From Cyanoderma ruficeps (lineage: Eukaryota; Chordata; Aves; Passeriformes; Timaliidae): DNA of 64,000 nucleotides. Below, one piece after another: positions 49,443-61,536 of this stretch; position 1 is the first letter of the stretch, and the number at the start of each line of letters is the position of its first letter. The position numbers and the translations under genes were made by a program. The DNA is taken from positions 42,450,523 through 42,514,522 of the forward strand of contig VZDJ01007747.1 of NCBI GenBank assembly GCA_008694505.1, given 5' to 3'. The notes under the pieces are model-generated. The model was not told the origin of the DNA, did not search any database, and was given only the letters and a program-made list of their open reading frames with translations.

Positions 49443-49496
49443 AACTGAATTTCAGAAATTGATCAGAAAAGAACTGAATTTCAACAATTGATCAGA
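49443..49496. repeat. tandem duplication, 29-bp period
   Basis: The segment starting aactgaatttcag is followed after 29 bases by aactgaatttcaa; 25 bases align with two mismatches, both near the middle of the unit. Confidence 0.85.
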
Positions 49497-52223
49497 TTCT
49501 CTTTATCCCACTTGCCAACGTCTATTAGATTTCCACTGAGTTCCTTAGTGCATGTTTTAGTTGCCCTCCCCTACTGTCCCTTTTTTATGCTTCAGGCATC
49601 CTTTCAAACTTTCAAGTGACCTTAAGGGCATCTTCTGTAGGTCCTGAGGGCAACCCAGAGAGCTTTAGAAATCCAGCTTTAGACAACTGAGCCCCAGTCT
49701 GGGTCACCAACTGAGCTAGAACTAACCGAGCTAACCTTGACTGTGGATATTAAAGTGTCACATCCTCTCTGCACATGGAAAGCAGAGCTCTGGTGGTCCC
49801 CAAATCCAGAACACTGCAGAGCTAAACCACTTCTACCTATGGAAATAGATGCATGGTGTGGAAATTTGCATTTTACCAGCATTGAAAACTATTTGCATTT
49901 ATACTAAGTCCCACAGGTTTGCTACCACAGAAGGGTTTTGCTCTCTAAACATTTATTAAACACATAGAGACCAATGAAAGGAATTGCAAATGAAGTTGTA
50001 ATGCCATTCTAATATACATTTGGTAACTCAGTTGTGAAATGCCAGAATAACGGATGCTATAAAGAATAGGGAAGTACAATGGGAATAACAGGGTTTAGCT
50101 GGGCTGTTTGGTAATTACAGTGAAGAACATGTACAGTGACTCATCCCTAATCCTATTTCTAATACATTTTTAAAATTTTGAGTCAAGCAGAGTGCCATCC
50201 ACTTCTCCACTTGATCACATTGTCTTTGACACTAATTGGAATTTGATTTGTATGTGCCTCTTAAGGCCAGACTGCAAAAGTTTCAGGTTTAAACCCTCTC
50301 TGTAGAGGACACTTTCACATCCTTTAAAATCACTCCTGCCATAATGCCCAAAGAAAATTGTCATCTGAAAACTCGCAGATCAGGACAGGTGCTGTGGTCA
50401 TTGCTGCTTCTGAATTGCCAGCACACCCAGGCTTTGCTAAAATAGCTCAGCACCTTTGCTGGATTTTGTCAGATGCATCAGGTTGGGGTTTTTTTCTTTG
50501 TTTGTCTTGTTGTGGTTATGTTAATTATTTTATTTTATTTTTTTTACCTGTGATTTCATGGTTGGAGCTGCTATCATGCTTCATCTCTTTGCCAAGCTTT
50601 TACCATAACCAGTCCCTCACCTGTCTGTGGCCCTTGCCTACCTTGGGCTGCCAACAAAACAAAAATAGAAACCTCTCCCTTAAAAAAGGTCAGTCAAAAC
50701 CAGGAAATAACCCCTGAGTTCCAGCCCTTGCAGAGGGGGGAGGAAAGGCCTGACTAACACAACAGATGCTTCACTGCTCATTTCTAAAGCGGCTCTTGGT
50801 GCAGTTTATTTTACCCCAGAAGGAATCAGTTCAGCCAAGAAAGTTCTAATCTCAAAACAAAACCCTGACGGTGCTGCAGAGGATCCAACAGAGAAAAGCA
50901 CCTTGGAAGGAAATTAAATGCAACATTAAAGCTCCTGAAGCTTGATGGCACGTTTTAGGCTCAGCAGAAACCAGTAAATAAATAAAAAAATGAGAGGCGA
51001 AAAACAGATTGGAGAGGTGTTTATTTTCCCCAAGGAGAATTTGAACATCCACTGGAGACCAGGGAAGAGTGTTAATGAAGCAAGGACCATCAGGGGAGCT
51101 ACTTGACTTAATACAGTCCTTTATTTTATTTATGGAGAACTGACTTTTCCATCAAAATTCCTGCTGTGGAAAGCATCCATGGGGGGAAGGGAAGAAAACT
51201 ACAGGGACTCCCACCTTATCACAGACTTCTAACTGATCTGTGAGTGATTTTATTAGAAATGTTCTTGGGAAGCTCTGTCAGGGTTCAGCTCAGACATGGG
51301 TGACAGCTTTGAAAGCAAGGCTGAAAATTGCACAGACCAACCTGTGTGCTGTTAATGACATCATGGGTAGCACTGCCACAGGAACTTCTCTTTGGGAAAA
51401 TGAAAATTGGAAGGAGGGAAGAAAGGTGTGGCTGCAGAACTTCTGTTTCTTTTAGAGACATTTTGTTCCAGTATTTGTCAATAAAACAGGCCAGGACTTT
51501 CTCTCCTTTCCTAAAGACAAGTGATGTGGCCCATCTGCTCATTCCTCTCCTCCCAGGAGGAGGAAGCTTTGCTCTTACTCCATGTAAGGTGTAAACTCAG
51601 GCCCTTTCACCTCTCCTTGTCAGGCATTTCCTAAAAGTACTAATTAAATGGTGATTAAACCCGTGTGGTTTAACTTTGGCCTCGAAAAGTTTTGATGTAG
51701 CCACACAGACTCAGGACTCCAGAAGAGAAATTATCAAAAAGGCTTTAATGCCCCGTGGGTTGCTGGTGTATGACTGGATGTTTCCTTGCTGGGAGCTGCT
51801 GTGGCACAAGGACACAGCTGAGTGCCCTGAAAACCAAACAAAGGGAAATGTTTTGCCAAGGAACCTTTGCAAAAAGGACAGATGGTCCGGAGCAAGTGGT
51901 TAACTGCAGAGAATTGATATAGTTCCCTTCATAATTGGCAATAAAACTCTTTTTTACCTTTGGGGGATAATTTCTTGAGAGAAAGTACCTGATTTGAGTT
52001 CCTAGCAGAAAATAAAAAGAGAGTTTGTTTATCTATCCAGATAGTGCTACTTGTTTTGTCATTGTAAATAAGCTCTGGCATCCCTGAGAGACTTTTGTGC
52101 ACTAGGAATTTGAAAGAAAGGCTATTCCCAAAGCTCAAAAGCAATTGCCAGACTGACAGGTTAGGAGGGAAAGTGCTACAAGCCCTTCAGTCAGGTGAAT
52201 TCTCAGAGGAAATCCCCCCTCCC

Positions 52224-52239
52224 AAAAAAAAAAAAAAAA
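52224..52239. repeat. 16-base A run
   Basis: An uninterrupted A run after a C-rich stretch. I see no retroposed gene upstream. Confidence 0.85.
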
Positions 52240-53695
52240 TCCAGGCAAAAATCCCACCTAAGCTGATAAAGATAGGAAGGAAGTAACAAAAATATGGAGC
52301 CAACATCTGGAATTCATTGCATACATTTATATATGGAATTTGATTTAAAAAGAAAAGACGAGGTTGGTGAAAGTGAGTGTGTATTGCAACCTTACTCATG
52401 ATCAGTGAGGAAACTTGAAAGACTCATTTGGCCATGTATGACCAAAGAATATGAGTTATATACTTTGTTACAGGACACAAAATAGAGTGGTAAAGGAAAA
52501 GCAAGGCACTGAATGCACTGAAATTGAATGCAGGTTGAAATTAATAATATGAAATGAAAATGAATAATCAATGAAATAAGTTAAATACACATTTCTCTGT
52601 TCAAATGGAAGAAGAGGTAAGTTGGTAGAGAATAAAATTTTGTAGTTCCTGAATCAATTGTTTGAGGGAACATGAACCCACAGGCCCTGTAGAAAACAGG
52701 TTCAATTTAATCACTCACCTAAAAAGTACATTACCCTGAAAACCTGGTGTGGTGGGAAGGAGGGAGATCAGGAAAGTAGAAAGGTCAGTCTAGAGGAAAA
52801 AGAATGGATTTCAGAGTCAGAAAATGGGATTTATATGTAGTGTTTCTCAGTGTGCCATCATGAAAAATAGGTATTGTCACACAGGCTTTCACTGTTTGGT
52901 AATGTAGATATTTAACCAGCCAGTTAAGGAAAACCTGTTCTTCCCAACACCAGGCTGGGATTTGTTTTCTGCATGTATGTAGGGAATTCACTGAGTACAT
53001 AACCACTGATGGAGTGAGCTGCCAGGCTACTACTAAAATATCTGTTTTTCTTTATTTTTATTTCGTTGTGAATGCTTCCAGTCAGTCCTTGCCTTCCCTT
53101 CAAAATCCCATGCATTTCTAACACCTTAATTCAGGTACCAGGAGCTGTGTGAGAAAGTTCCTTTTCATACTCAAGCACATGAATTTTTCCTTCTTTCACC
53201 TCCCCCAGCTGCAAGTGACATTTGTTCAGGCTGCTCCCCAGGTGAACCCAGGCATCTTTCCAAGCTTAAAGGCCAAAAGCTCACAGATGTCATGTGTCTT
53301 TTCTGATATTTCCAAACAAAATGAGTGTTCAGAAGTCATTTCCATTTCCCTCCCTGTATTTGTCTTCAAGTGCACTCCCCCCTTCTCATTTTCACTCCTT
53401 TTCTTCATTTTATCCACTTTTCCTTTTTAGCTTGCACGTTTCCATTTGTGTGTTCTCTAAATGTATGCTGAGAATTTTATGGTGACTCCAAAAGATGTAT
53501 GAGAAAAAAACAAGTGTCATAATGCTCAAGAGTTAAAAATACCAATATTATATATTGCGAAATATCTTCCAGACCCTACACCATGGCTTACCTTTGTGCT
53601 GGAGGCTTTGGAGCAGGATACCAAAGACTTGAACTTCTAAAAACTTCAGAATGTGAATATACTAAACCAACAGAAAAAATATTTCTGGGTTTCTT

Positions 53696-53761
53696 TTGGG
53701 TTGGGCTTTTTTTCCCCCTATTTTTTTCCCTTTTCTTTTTTCTTTTTATCTCTTTTTTACC
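53696..53761. repeat. T-rich polypyrimidine tract
   Basis: T runs interrupted by C and a few other bases. Open frames across it give poly-F or poly-K products and are not genes. Confidence 0.8.
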
Positions 53762-55830
53762 TTGGTGGCCTAGTTTTCTGCCCAGCAAGTGAACAGAAAA
53801 GGCTCACTGAAGGTCAGACGAGTACCAGAGCTGCTGCAGAGAAAGCTGAAAGAGAATTAAGTCAAAAGGAGGAAATGGGAAAAGGGGCAGAAAATGGGAC
53901 CACAGGAGGGATCTCTTAGATCACCCCTGGCATTCATTTGGCCAGAGTTACATGTCAAGTTACAAAGTTGTAGAAATACTGAGTATTTTAAATCCTAGGA
54001 AATTATTTTCCTCTCAGGCTTCTCCTTTTTATTAAATTATTTCATTATTCCTCCTGTAAAAGGACTAATTTAAGAATGCAATTTTGGTGATGACCATGAA
54101 AACAAGTTCTCTTGTGGGTTACAGAAATGTATTTTCCTCCTTCCACTTCAAGCATCACTGAGATTTCTCCTATTTTCACAGTGTGTCTCCATCTCTGTTC
54201 CTATTCTGCTTGGTGTGTACAAAAGTCAGTCCAGGGATATATTAGAGGTCTGCACTGGAATAAATTAACTAACTTTTTTTTTTATTCACCCTGTTAGACA
54301 GTTGTATCAAATTCCTTTTGATAAGGAAATCCTTGCACAACCAAAAGTTAGACAATTTCACCAATCAGTCCTTAGCAAGACACACCCCACTTCAATCCAG
54401 AAACCACTTCTGATGATCTGCTGTATTCTTGAACATTTTTATTTGACTATATCTACAATATATTTTCCGTCACCATTTGTTCCAACAAGCCTTGCATTGA
54501 ATTAAACCCAAGAATGTGTAGATATGTAAAGAGAAGCCATGTTTTTTTCATAAAACTGGAAAAGAAATGTTTTGAAATTGGCCTCTTCTGCTCTGGGACA
54601 AAGAGTCCCTGATTTGCCTTAATTAACTTAGTCAATTTGAGAAAATTTCCCAACTGTGGAGTAAGTAAAATATTCCCAATGTGATGGATGTTCATGCTGT
54701 TAGTTCCCACAGGACAGAAATTTTTAATACCCTCAGAACAGAGAGGGGAACAAACCTCCACTCACAGAAACATCAACTCAGATGTCAGGATAGAAAAATC
54801 TACAATTGTGATCAATATACAATAAAATCATAGTTTGGAGAGGTTGTTCAATGAAAATTATTTTGCCTTCATCAATACCACTTTTTATGAAAACTGAAGA
54901 ATTATTTATGTCATTCTTGGACCCAACTAAGACTATTTCCTTCTCTTGTCTCTACTGTCAAGCTGAACATTTTGTGCATTTAGAGAAACAGCACAAAACA
55001 TTGTTGGAAAAATTTAAAAATAGGAAACTCTGATCTTGAAGTAAATTTAAGATTTCTTACAAAAACTTTTCAGAATACATGAAGAAGTTGATTTTTGTGG
55101 TCTCATCACAGAATTATCAAATACCACGTAAAGTCAATACTGCTACTTGCAGGGTAATTAAATCTGGCCTAACAATTTTCATAATCATTCCTGTGCTTTT
55201 CAAAAAAAATCTACAAATAATTACCACTAATACACTGAGGTAGCTGCTGATTTGTTTTTCAGAGAGCTTTGGTAAAATGAGATTAAAGGATAAAGGTTGT
55301 TTATTATGCTTGTCTTGCTCTAACATCTCACAGGCAAACAAATATGAATTTTCAGGTAATGTTCACGTGAGTCTTACAGGCTTAAATGGATCCTGCACCA
55401 ATCACATTTTTGTTAACTGTATCTGCTGCTCACCTACACCAAACAACAATTTTACCATTAAACTTCAGTCCATCGCTGTAGCCAGAAGTAATTGTGCAGA
55501 ACTGACAAAGATCCAAATCTAAGAATACAACAAAATGCGGCTTCAATAAAGGCTTTGCAGATTTACCAACTGACATCTCTGGAGTCTTTGAGAATGTGGA
55601 AACAAGAGGGAGGACTGGAAGATAATTTCTCATGGATACAGGTGGTGTTGAAGGAAATTGAGCACCAGCACAACTTTTTCATTGTAGATCTCCAGCTTCT
55701 GATTTTTCTTCTGATAATCAGTGTAGCCAACACGCAGTTTTGTTTGTAGTAGTTCTGCTTAATTAATAGTACCACATTCTTTTAAAAAGAGTAAATTACA
55801 GATCAAATCTCCCACTCAGCTTTGATCTAG

Positions 55831-55882
55831 ATTTTTTTTTGGTTGGTTTTTGTTTTCGTTTTGTTTGTTTGGTTTTTTTTTC
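55831..55882. repeat. T/G-rich low-complexity tract
   Basis: T runs with GG, GTTT and CGTTTTG units, lying 47 bases before a minus-strand CR1 tail. Confidence 0.85.
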
Positions 55883-55928
55883 TCCACAGCAAACAAATGA
55901 GGGTAAAACATTATCAGGAACAGAAGTG

Positions 55929-56130
55929 TCATAGAATATTCCAAGCTGGAAGGGAATTGAATCAAGGATTGAGTCAACATTGGCCCTGGACAAGACGACA
56001 CCAAACCCCCCACACCATGTGTCTGGGAGTGTTGTCCAAACGCTCCTTGAGCTCTGCCAGGCTGGTGCTGTGACCACTGCCCTGGGGAGCCTGTTCAATG
56101 CCCAGCCACCCTCTGGGGGAAGAACCACGA
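55929..56130 (-). mobile_element. CR1 LINE 3' fragment
   Basis: The plus strand reads 'tcatagaatattccaagctg', GAAGGGAATTGAATCAAGGA, 'tgagtcaacattggccctgg', then TGTCCAAACGCTCCTTGAGC, 'tctgccaggctggtgctgtg', 'ctggggagcctgttcaatgc' and CCAGCCACCCTCTGGG. This is the reverse complement of the 3' region of a CR1 subfamily distinct from the CATGGGCAGGGACA type. Open frames here on both strands are not genes. Confidence 0.9.
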
Positions 56131-57572
56131 TGATAAAATGGTTTTCAAAAATACCAAGGAAAACTTCTTGTCCGCTGGGCTCTCCTTCATCCCAGCTCAT
56201 TTGCAATATAAAAAGGTCTCCCGTGGCACTCTGTAAATGTAGTCCAGGAAGTTAAAACTAGCAGATATGCAGACATCAGTAAAATTGATAAGGTTGTTAG
56301 ACTCCCAGAGGCTGTATTGATTAGTTGGTAGGACACTTTATCAACTTGTCACAATTAAGTGTTGTTGTAATAGTCCCCTTTTCCCATTTAATTGCTTCTC
56401 TTCTTCATTAACCATGTATGAGGCCTAATGCTAAAAGAGTGGCATTCCTTCCAGGGGGATTAGCAGTTTCTGCAGGGAAATGCCTGTTTTGCACACCCTC
56501 CCAATGTGCATTTTATCACAGCCATCAGTTGAAATCTGCTCTTGCTTTGTGCATCCACTGAGTCCCAGCCCATGGAGACTGGAAGGATTCACAAAAATTC
56601 TCAGTTTGTTTGGTCTCAGAGTGATTCCCACTAACACTCCACTCCTGCACAAATATCTTGGAGGCTGATGCAAGAGCAAAATCACTGTGGCAGCCATCAA
56701 TTATCTTTATTTTAGGTTGGCTGTATTTCAATTTTATAAGGATTCATCTCTTTTTCTTTTAGAAAAAAAATGGATGTTTGTAAAAAGGAGCTTCATCGAA
56801 ACTGAAGTTGTTGAATATTTCCAGTTCAAAGAGAGAACTTGCATATTTTTTTTTAACAGCAGTTTTATTTTAGCAGGATGGATGTTTATCAACACCAGCA
56901 AAAAACCCAAGCACTTGCCATCACATATTGAAAGGGTCTGACAGCCAAAAAAACACTTCATGCCCTTTGTGGTTTGGCTTTGACACATTGATCACATTTC
57001 CTACTGTTTTTATAAAATCTGTCACCATTTTTACACAATCAGCCTTCTAGATGTGTAGAGCCCAAATCCATTCACTAGGATCTCTTTTTCAGTCTATAGG
57101 AAAGTTAATGATCCATGAAAATGTCATATCATTTATTCAAAGGACAACAAGGATAATTTCTGACCTCTTGCTGTCTCAGGGGCTGCTGACACTTCACTCT
57201 TGCCTTTTCTCATTGATATTTTCATACAGGGCAATGTCTAGGTAATTAAATCACTTAAATATAAACTTTGTTACTGAGTTTCATGTAGTGCTTTTTCCCC
57301 TTCAAAAACCTTAGGTGAAATCCACCTAAGCAGTTGCAAATCATTAAATTTATCACAAAACGCTTCAGAAAATATGGTCAAAAAAGAAAAATTAAAACTT
57401 TGAACATGTTAATGCTTTGACTTCCCAAGAGGGGACAAACCTTTAAGCAATAGTGTTTTACACAAAGCTGTAATTCCTGCTCTTAAAAAACTTTACATTT
57501 AACCAGGACCATTCAGTGACAATGGTAGGATAAGGAAATGTGTGCTGAATGTGTGCAGCACTATCAAACCTT
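56131..57572. other. non-coding stretch, no gene seen
   Basis: No coding frame with a motif and no repeat-family signature. Overlapping open frames on both strands at 56431-57000 are short and unconvincing. Confidence 0.5.
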
Positions 57573-57625
57573 AATCATGAGGGTTAGAAGGGATCCTTGG
57601 AATCATCTACCCAAGCAGCAATTGA
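57573..57625 (-). mobile_element. possible very diverged CR1 3' end
   Basis: 'ttaatcatgagggttagaag', GGATCCTTGGAATCATCTAC resembles the CR1 minus-strand opening (AATCAT...GGTTGGAAG...GGATCATC). It is too short and diverged to be certain. Confidence 0.4.
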
Positions 57626-57776
57626 TGGACTCTGATGTGAAGGCTTGGAATGAAGCAGAGAATATTTCAAATATTGCTGTGGAGGGAAAGCATTTTCCCT
57701 TCAAAAGGCTGCTGTTAGAATGCAGTGCTGGACAAGGACCCTTGAGCCATCATCTGTGTATTCTCCTCTGTGGGTT

Positions 57777-57815
57777 GGCAGGGGGTTGGAACTGGACGAA
57801 CTTTAAGGTCCCTTC
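57777..57815 (+). mobile_element. CR1 LINE 3' end, plus strand
   Basis: 'ggcagggggttggaactgg', ACGAACTTTAAGGTCCCTTC is the sense-strand CR1 segment that lies just upstream of the terminal repeat. The terminal ATTCTATG part is not visible. The bases before it (57720-57776) may be further CR1 sequence, strongly diverged. Confidence 0.8.
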
Positions 57816-60800
57816 TGTGGGCCTGATATTTCTGGGTCTGAGAGATTTTAGCCTGCTAGCAGCTGCTAACTTTTTCCCAAGGAAAAAAATTTCAAGAAAG
57901 TTTCTTCTCAAAACAATCTTGGCAAACATCTATCCTTTCTCAGAACAATCTTTCTCCAGGTGGTGTTTTGCTGTTTCTCCAGTTTAACCAGTGGGATTAG
58001 AGAGGTGTTGTTCCTATTCACCAATCCTGTTAAGTCTTTATTGGAACACCTTATAAAAGGTAGTAAGAATTAGACAATAAAGCCTTTTTTCTATGCTCTT
58101 TGCCTTCTGAAATATTTGGAGTCTCTTGTCTTTCTTTCATGTCCTACAACGACACCCTTCCATCTCAAACCATCCTGGAATGCACTGAGGCAGTTCCTCC
58201 ACATTTCTGGGTGGAATCTGCCTACTGTGTGCAAACCTTGCCAGTCTCATGGCATCAATTCGAAGCCATGGCACACTCCTAATTGCCTTCCAAAGCCAGT
58301 CTGCACTTTCCTAGCAGCTCCAAGTCCACGTCTTTGGACATCTGCATGTCAAGCCACCCTCAGCAAGATGCTTAGTAGCCCTTTGCTGCCCTCAGTCCCA
58401 TATGCCAATGACTTTCTCTGCAGTGTGAGCTCCCAAACTGTATTCTTCCACCCCAAAACTCCAGTGGGGTGATCTCATAAATTCCAAGGATCAATTCTTT
58501 CTTGGAGTGATTCTGTGCTGTGACCCAAACAGCCAGGGTGCAGTTGGTCTTTGCTGGAGGGGCACACTCCTCACCTCTGTTCAGATTTTCTCCTCATCTC
58601 TGAATTATTGCACGAAGTTATTCTATTCCAGAAGCAGGCCTTTAAATTGCACCTTTTGATCCTCATGAGATCCCTGCGAGCTCACTTCTCTTTTCTTTCC
58701 CCCCTGGGTACCATCAGAGTGGCTGCTCTCTCAGTTTGGTGAGGTGTGGTCAGTACAGCAGGAATGTGCTGCATGAATAAATGTTTGCTCTCGCCACCCA
58801 AGGGTCACCTGATGGATTGGGAATAGGTGCATTTCCCCTCCCTACTGCCCTGGACTGTTGCTGTACCTGGCATGAAACAATTTCCAGGTCTATGCCAGGG
58901 ATTGCCAGACAGGCCCTGAGGGCAGAATTCCAGTGCTGCCTCAGAAGACAACTCTAACCTCAGTGCAATCCCATTTTTGACACATTCCCTGCTGACTATT
59001 TCTTCTCCTCCAAACAGTAGAATTAGAGCCTTTAAACATTTTAATTTGGGAACCTCTGGGAAGTAAGTAGTTTCAGAGATGGAAGAATATTGTTGGAAAG
59101 CATCACCAGATGCTTGCCTGGATCTAAAATTATCCTGCAGACATCTGCTGCCAAGTGCTTCTACGAACAGCACCCTGGGTTGGGCTGATCCTTGATCTTT
59201 GTTGGCTTTTGAAGGCTCTCTTTGCTTCCATGTCCCATAACTGCTCTTCCAGGAGGACTCAGGATTTGCCCACTCACTCTGTTACTGGTGCTGAACTGAC
59301 TTGACTCAGGACAGGATTATTCCAGTGGAGAGCATTCCTGAAAACCCTGTGCTGGCCTCTGAACCAAACCACTTCAGAGGCTCTCCTGTTTCCAGAGAAA
59401 TACAACTGTTCTTTTTGGTGTAAAAAGGCACAAAACCTGTTCCTTTTAATCTAAAAAGATCTGTCTCTGTGTTGAGAAAAGCTTTTGAAGCTGTGGATTT
59501 AAAAGGATAAAGAGAAAATTTAGCTTACCTACACACATCTCTGCTCTTGGCATTGCACCTTTATGAATATATTCACAGTTAATAATGGAGATATTTACAA
59601 GCCGTTATTAATTGTTAAATTAATAAACCATAATCAGGCACAGACCCTGGGACACATCCCACTTTGTCTATGAAAACCACTTTTTATCATTTCCAGTTCA
59701 ACTCCAGCAGCTTTTATGTTCTGTTCAGGATGTGTTTAGGGCTTCTTTTGCTGTTTCCTTTGGGGACTACACTCTATTACCAAAGTAATCAATAACTACA
59801 AGCTGGTTTCTCCTGCTGCTAACACAGTCAGGAATCAGGACTTCTGTCAACATTCTGATAATCTGAAAAATTCATACAGGTTTAGAAAAAATAGAATAAT
59901 TAATATTCTAATCATTATTATCCTAATTACTATTATTCTAATAGTAATATTTCAAACTGGAAAAAAGCTCTTCAGTTGGAAGTACTTAGAGTTCAATTTG
60001 TGTAGCTGAGGAAAAATTTAAACATAAAGCTAAATGAGTTGAGTTCTAACACTTCTAATTTAAGATCAAGAAGTGAGTTGATTATGGTGTATAATTAAAT
60101 ATCATAATAAAGAGCAAATTAACTCTGCCAGGGCTTTCCCATACCATTTTTCCCATTTAAGTATTTCAAATGTACGAACCAGAGAAATAACAGGAATCAG
60201 CGGCCACAAGTTAGAGCTTACATATTGAAATAGTAAGTATGGCATAAGATTATAACCAAGGAACAATTCTATAAGAGTGATGTTGATTAAAAATCAACAC
60301 AGTTTTCCATTTATATCTCGTGATTGCTTCAGATGAAGGGGGAATGTACTTGTCAATTATTTGTTTCAGAAAATCATAAAGCATTGGAAAAAGAAAAAGA
60401 TACTGTGATTGTATGTGCTGTAAGATATATGAAGTCAGACAAAAAATCAGACTAAAAGTTATAAAAATTTTCTTACATTTTTATATGTTAACTGAATTGA
60501 CTAATCAGTCTTAAAATGATGTAACAAAGCTAGCTTTTGGGGAGGTCATATTTTAACATTTTTCTTTTGATCCATTTCACTGTTTATATATAAGAGAAAG
60601 CAGGTAAAACCAGGCAGAAATCAACAAGTGCAACCAGTTAAGATCCCAAGAAGCAAAATATTTATCCATTTATCTGCTTTTTTTGCAAAGGCATTGATAC
60701 TGAATTCCCAGTGCTACTCCTTGAGTGCAGAAGGAAGAAGGGCTGCCATAGAGGTGGCTGGCTGCTGCAACGTGATGCCCACACTGGAGCTGCAGCTCCT

Positions 60801-61384
60801 AAAATTCCATACCTTGAGGACAGTTGTGCCACTTCTCACTGCAGCAACCTCCAAATTCCCCCATGAATGTGCAATTTTCTTTGTCCCTGATGGATCAAGT
60901 CATGTCTGGAAGATTTTCACAACAGCAAAGAGTGACACTGCCCTCCTCTTAAGGATTTAATCTAATTGCTGGTCTCCATCACATGTGCATGTTTTACAGC
61001 TGTGTGAAAGACAATAAAAGTGATTTCCGGTCCATTTGATGTGCCATTTTTCAGAAAGTCAAGAAGGTGGCTTCAAAGTAACAATTAGCATGGATTGTTA
61101 AGTTTGGTAGATGGTAGCTTTGAGCATCTCCTGTTATTTAGGATTTTTGCTGCCATAACTATTCAGCAAAAATAAAATAATAGGCACTCTGGAAAAATTT
61201 TAAAGGAAGTTTAGAGCATTTCTATCAGCAGCACAGTGCGTTTGTTAGTTATGGCAATAGAAATAGAAGGTAAATTTAGTGGGTTGAGTTTTAAACCGTC
61301 TTCCAAAACAGATGCTTAAGGCTCTTCCCCTTGTTACACATTTTTTGCAGTGTAGCACTTGTGAAAGACTTTCCCTCTTAATTG
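57816..61384. other. non-coding stretch, no gene seen
   Basis: The open frames at 58116-58472 plus (118 codons), 58805-59173 minus (122) and 60628-60960 plus (110) show no domain or repeat I recognise. Sequence around 59880-59950 is very AT-rich with ATTATT/TAATTA motifs. Confidence 0.5.
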
Positions 61385-61536
61385 TTTTTTTGTGTTTTTT
61401 TCCTTGTTGTTGTTGTTTGTTTTGTTGTTTTTTGGTGTTTTTTGTTTTGGTTTGTTTGGGTTTTTTTGTTTTGTTGCTTTTTGTTTTGGTTTGATGTTTT
61501 TGTTTTGTTTCGTTTTGTTTTTTTTNTTTTTTTTTA
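61385..61536. repeat. T/G-rich low-complexity tract containing the only N
   Basis: About 150 bases built from TTG, TTTG, GTTTT and T runs. The base at 61526 is N, within a T run, so the assembly is uncertain here and the tract length may be wrong. The 60-codon frame over its start gives a chain of F, V, C and L and is not a gene. Confidence 0.92.

Larger units (their letters stand above)
46826..55830. other. long non-coding stretch, no gene seen
   Basis: No convincing gene in 9 kb; frames of up to about 119 codons lack motifs. It contains an AT-rich dinucleotide stretch near 47570-47605, a 7-bp hairpin at 48014-48030, a 29-bp tandem duplication at 49443-49496, an A run at 52224-52239 and a pyrimidine tract at 53696-53761. 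No CR1 end motif was seen. Confidence 0.5.

Noticed and set aside
55796..56206. 136-codon minus-strand frame
   Set aside because: It covers a CR1 copy and a T/G tract; no independent coding evidence.
57538..57987. 149-codon plus-strand frame
   Set aside because: It includes CR1 sequence at 57777-57815 and no motif.
61312..61494. 60-codon frame rich in F, V, C and L that resembles a membrane peptide
   Set aside because: It is a translation of the T/G low-complexity tract.
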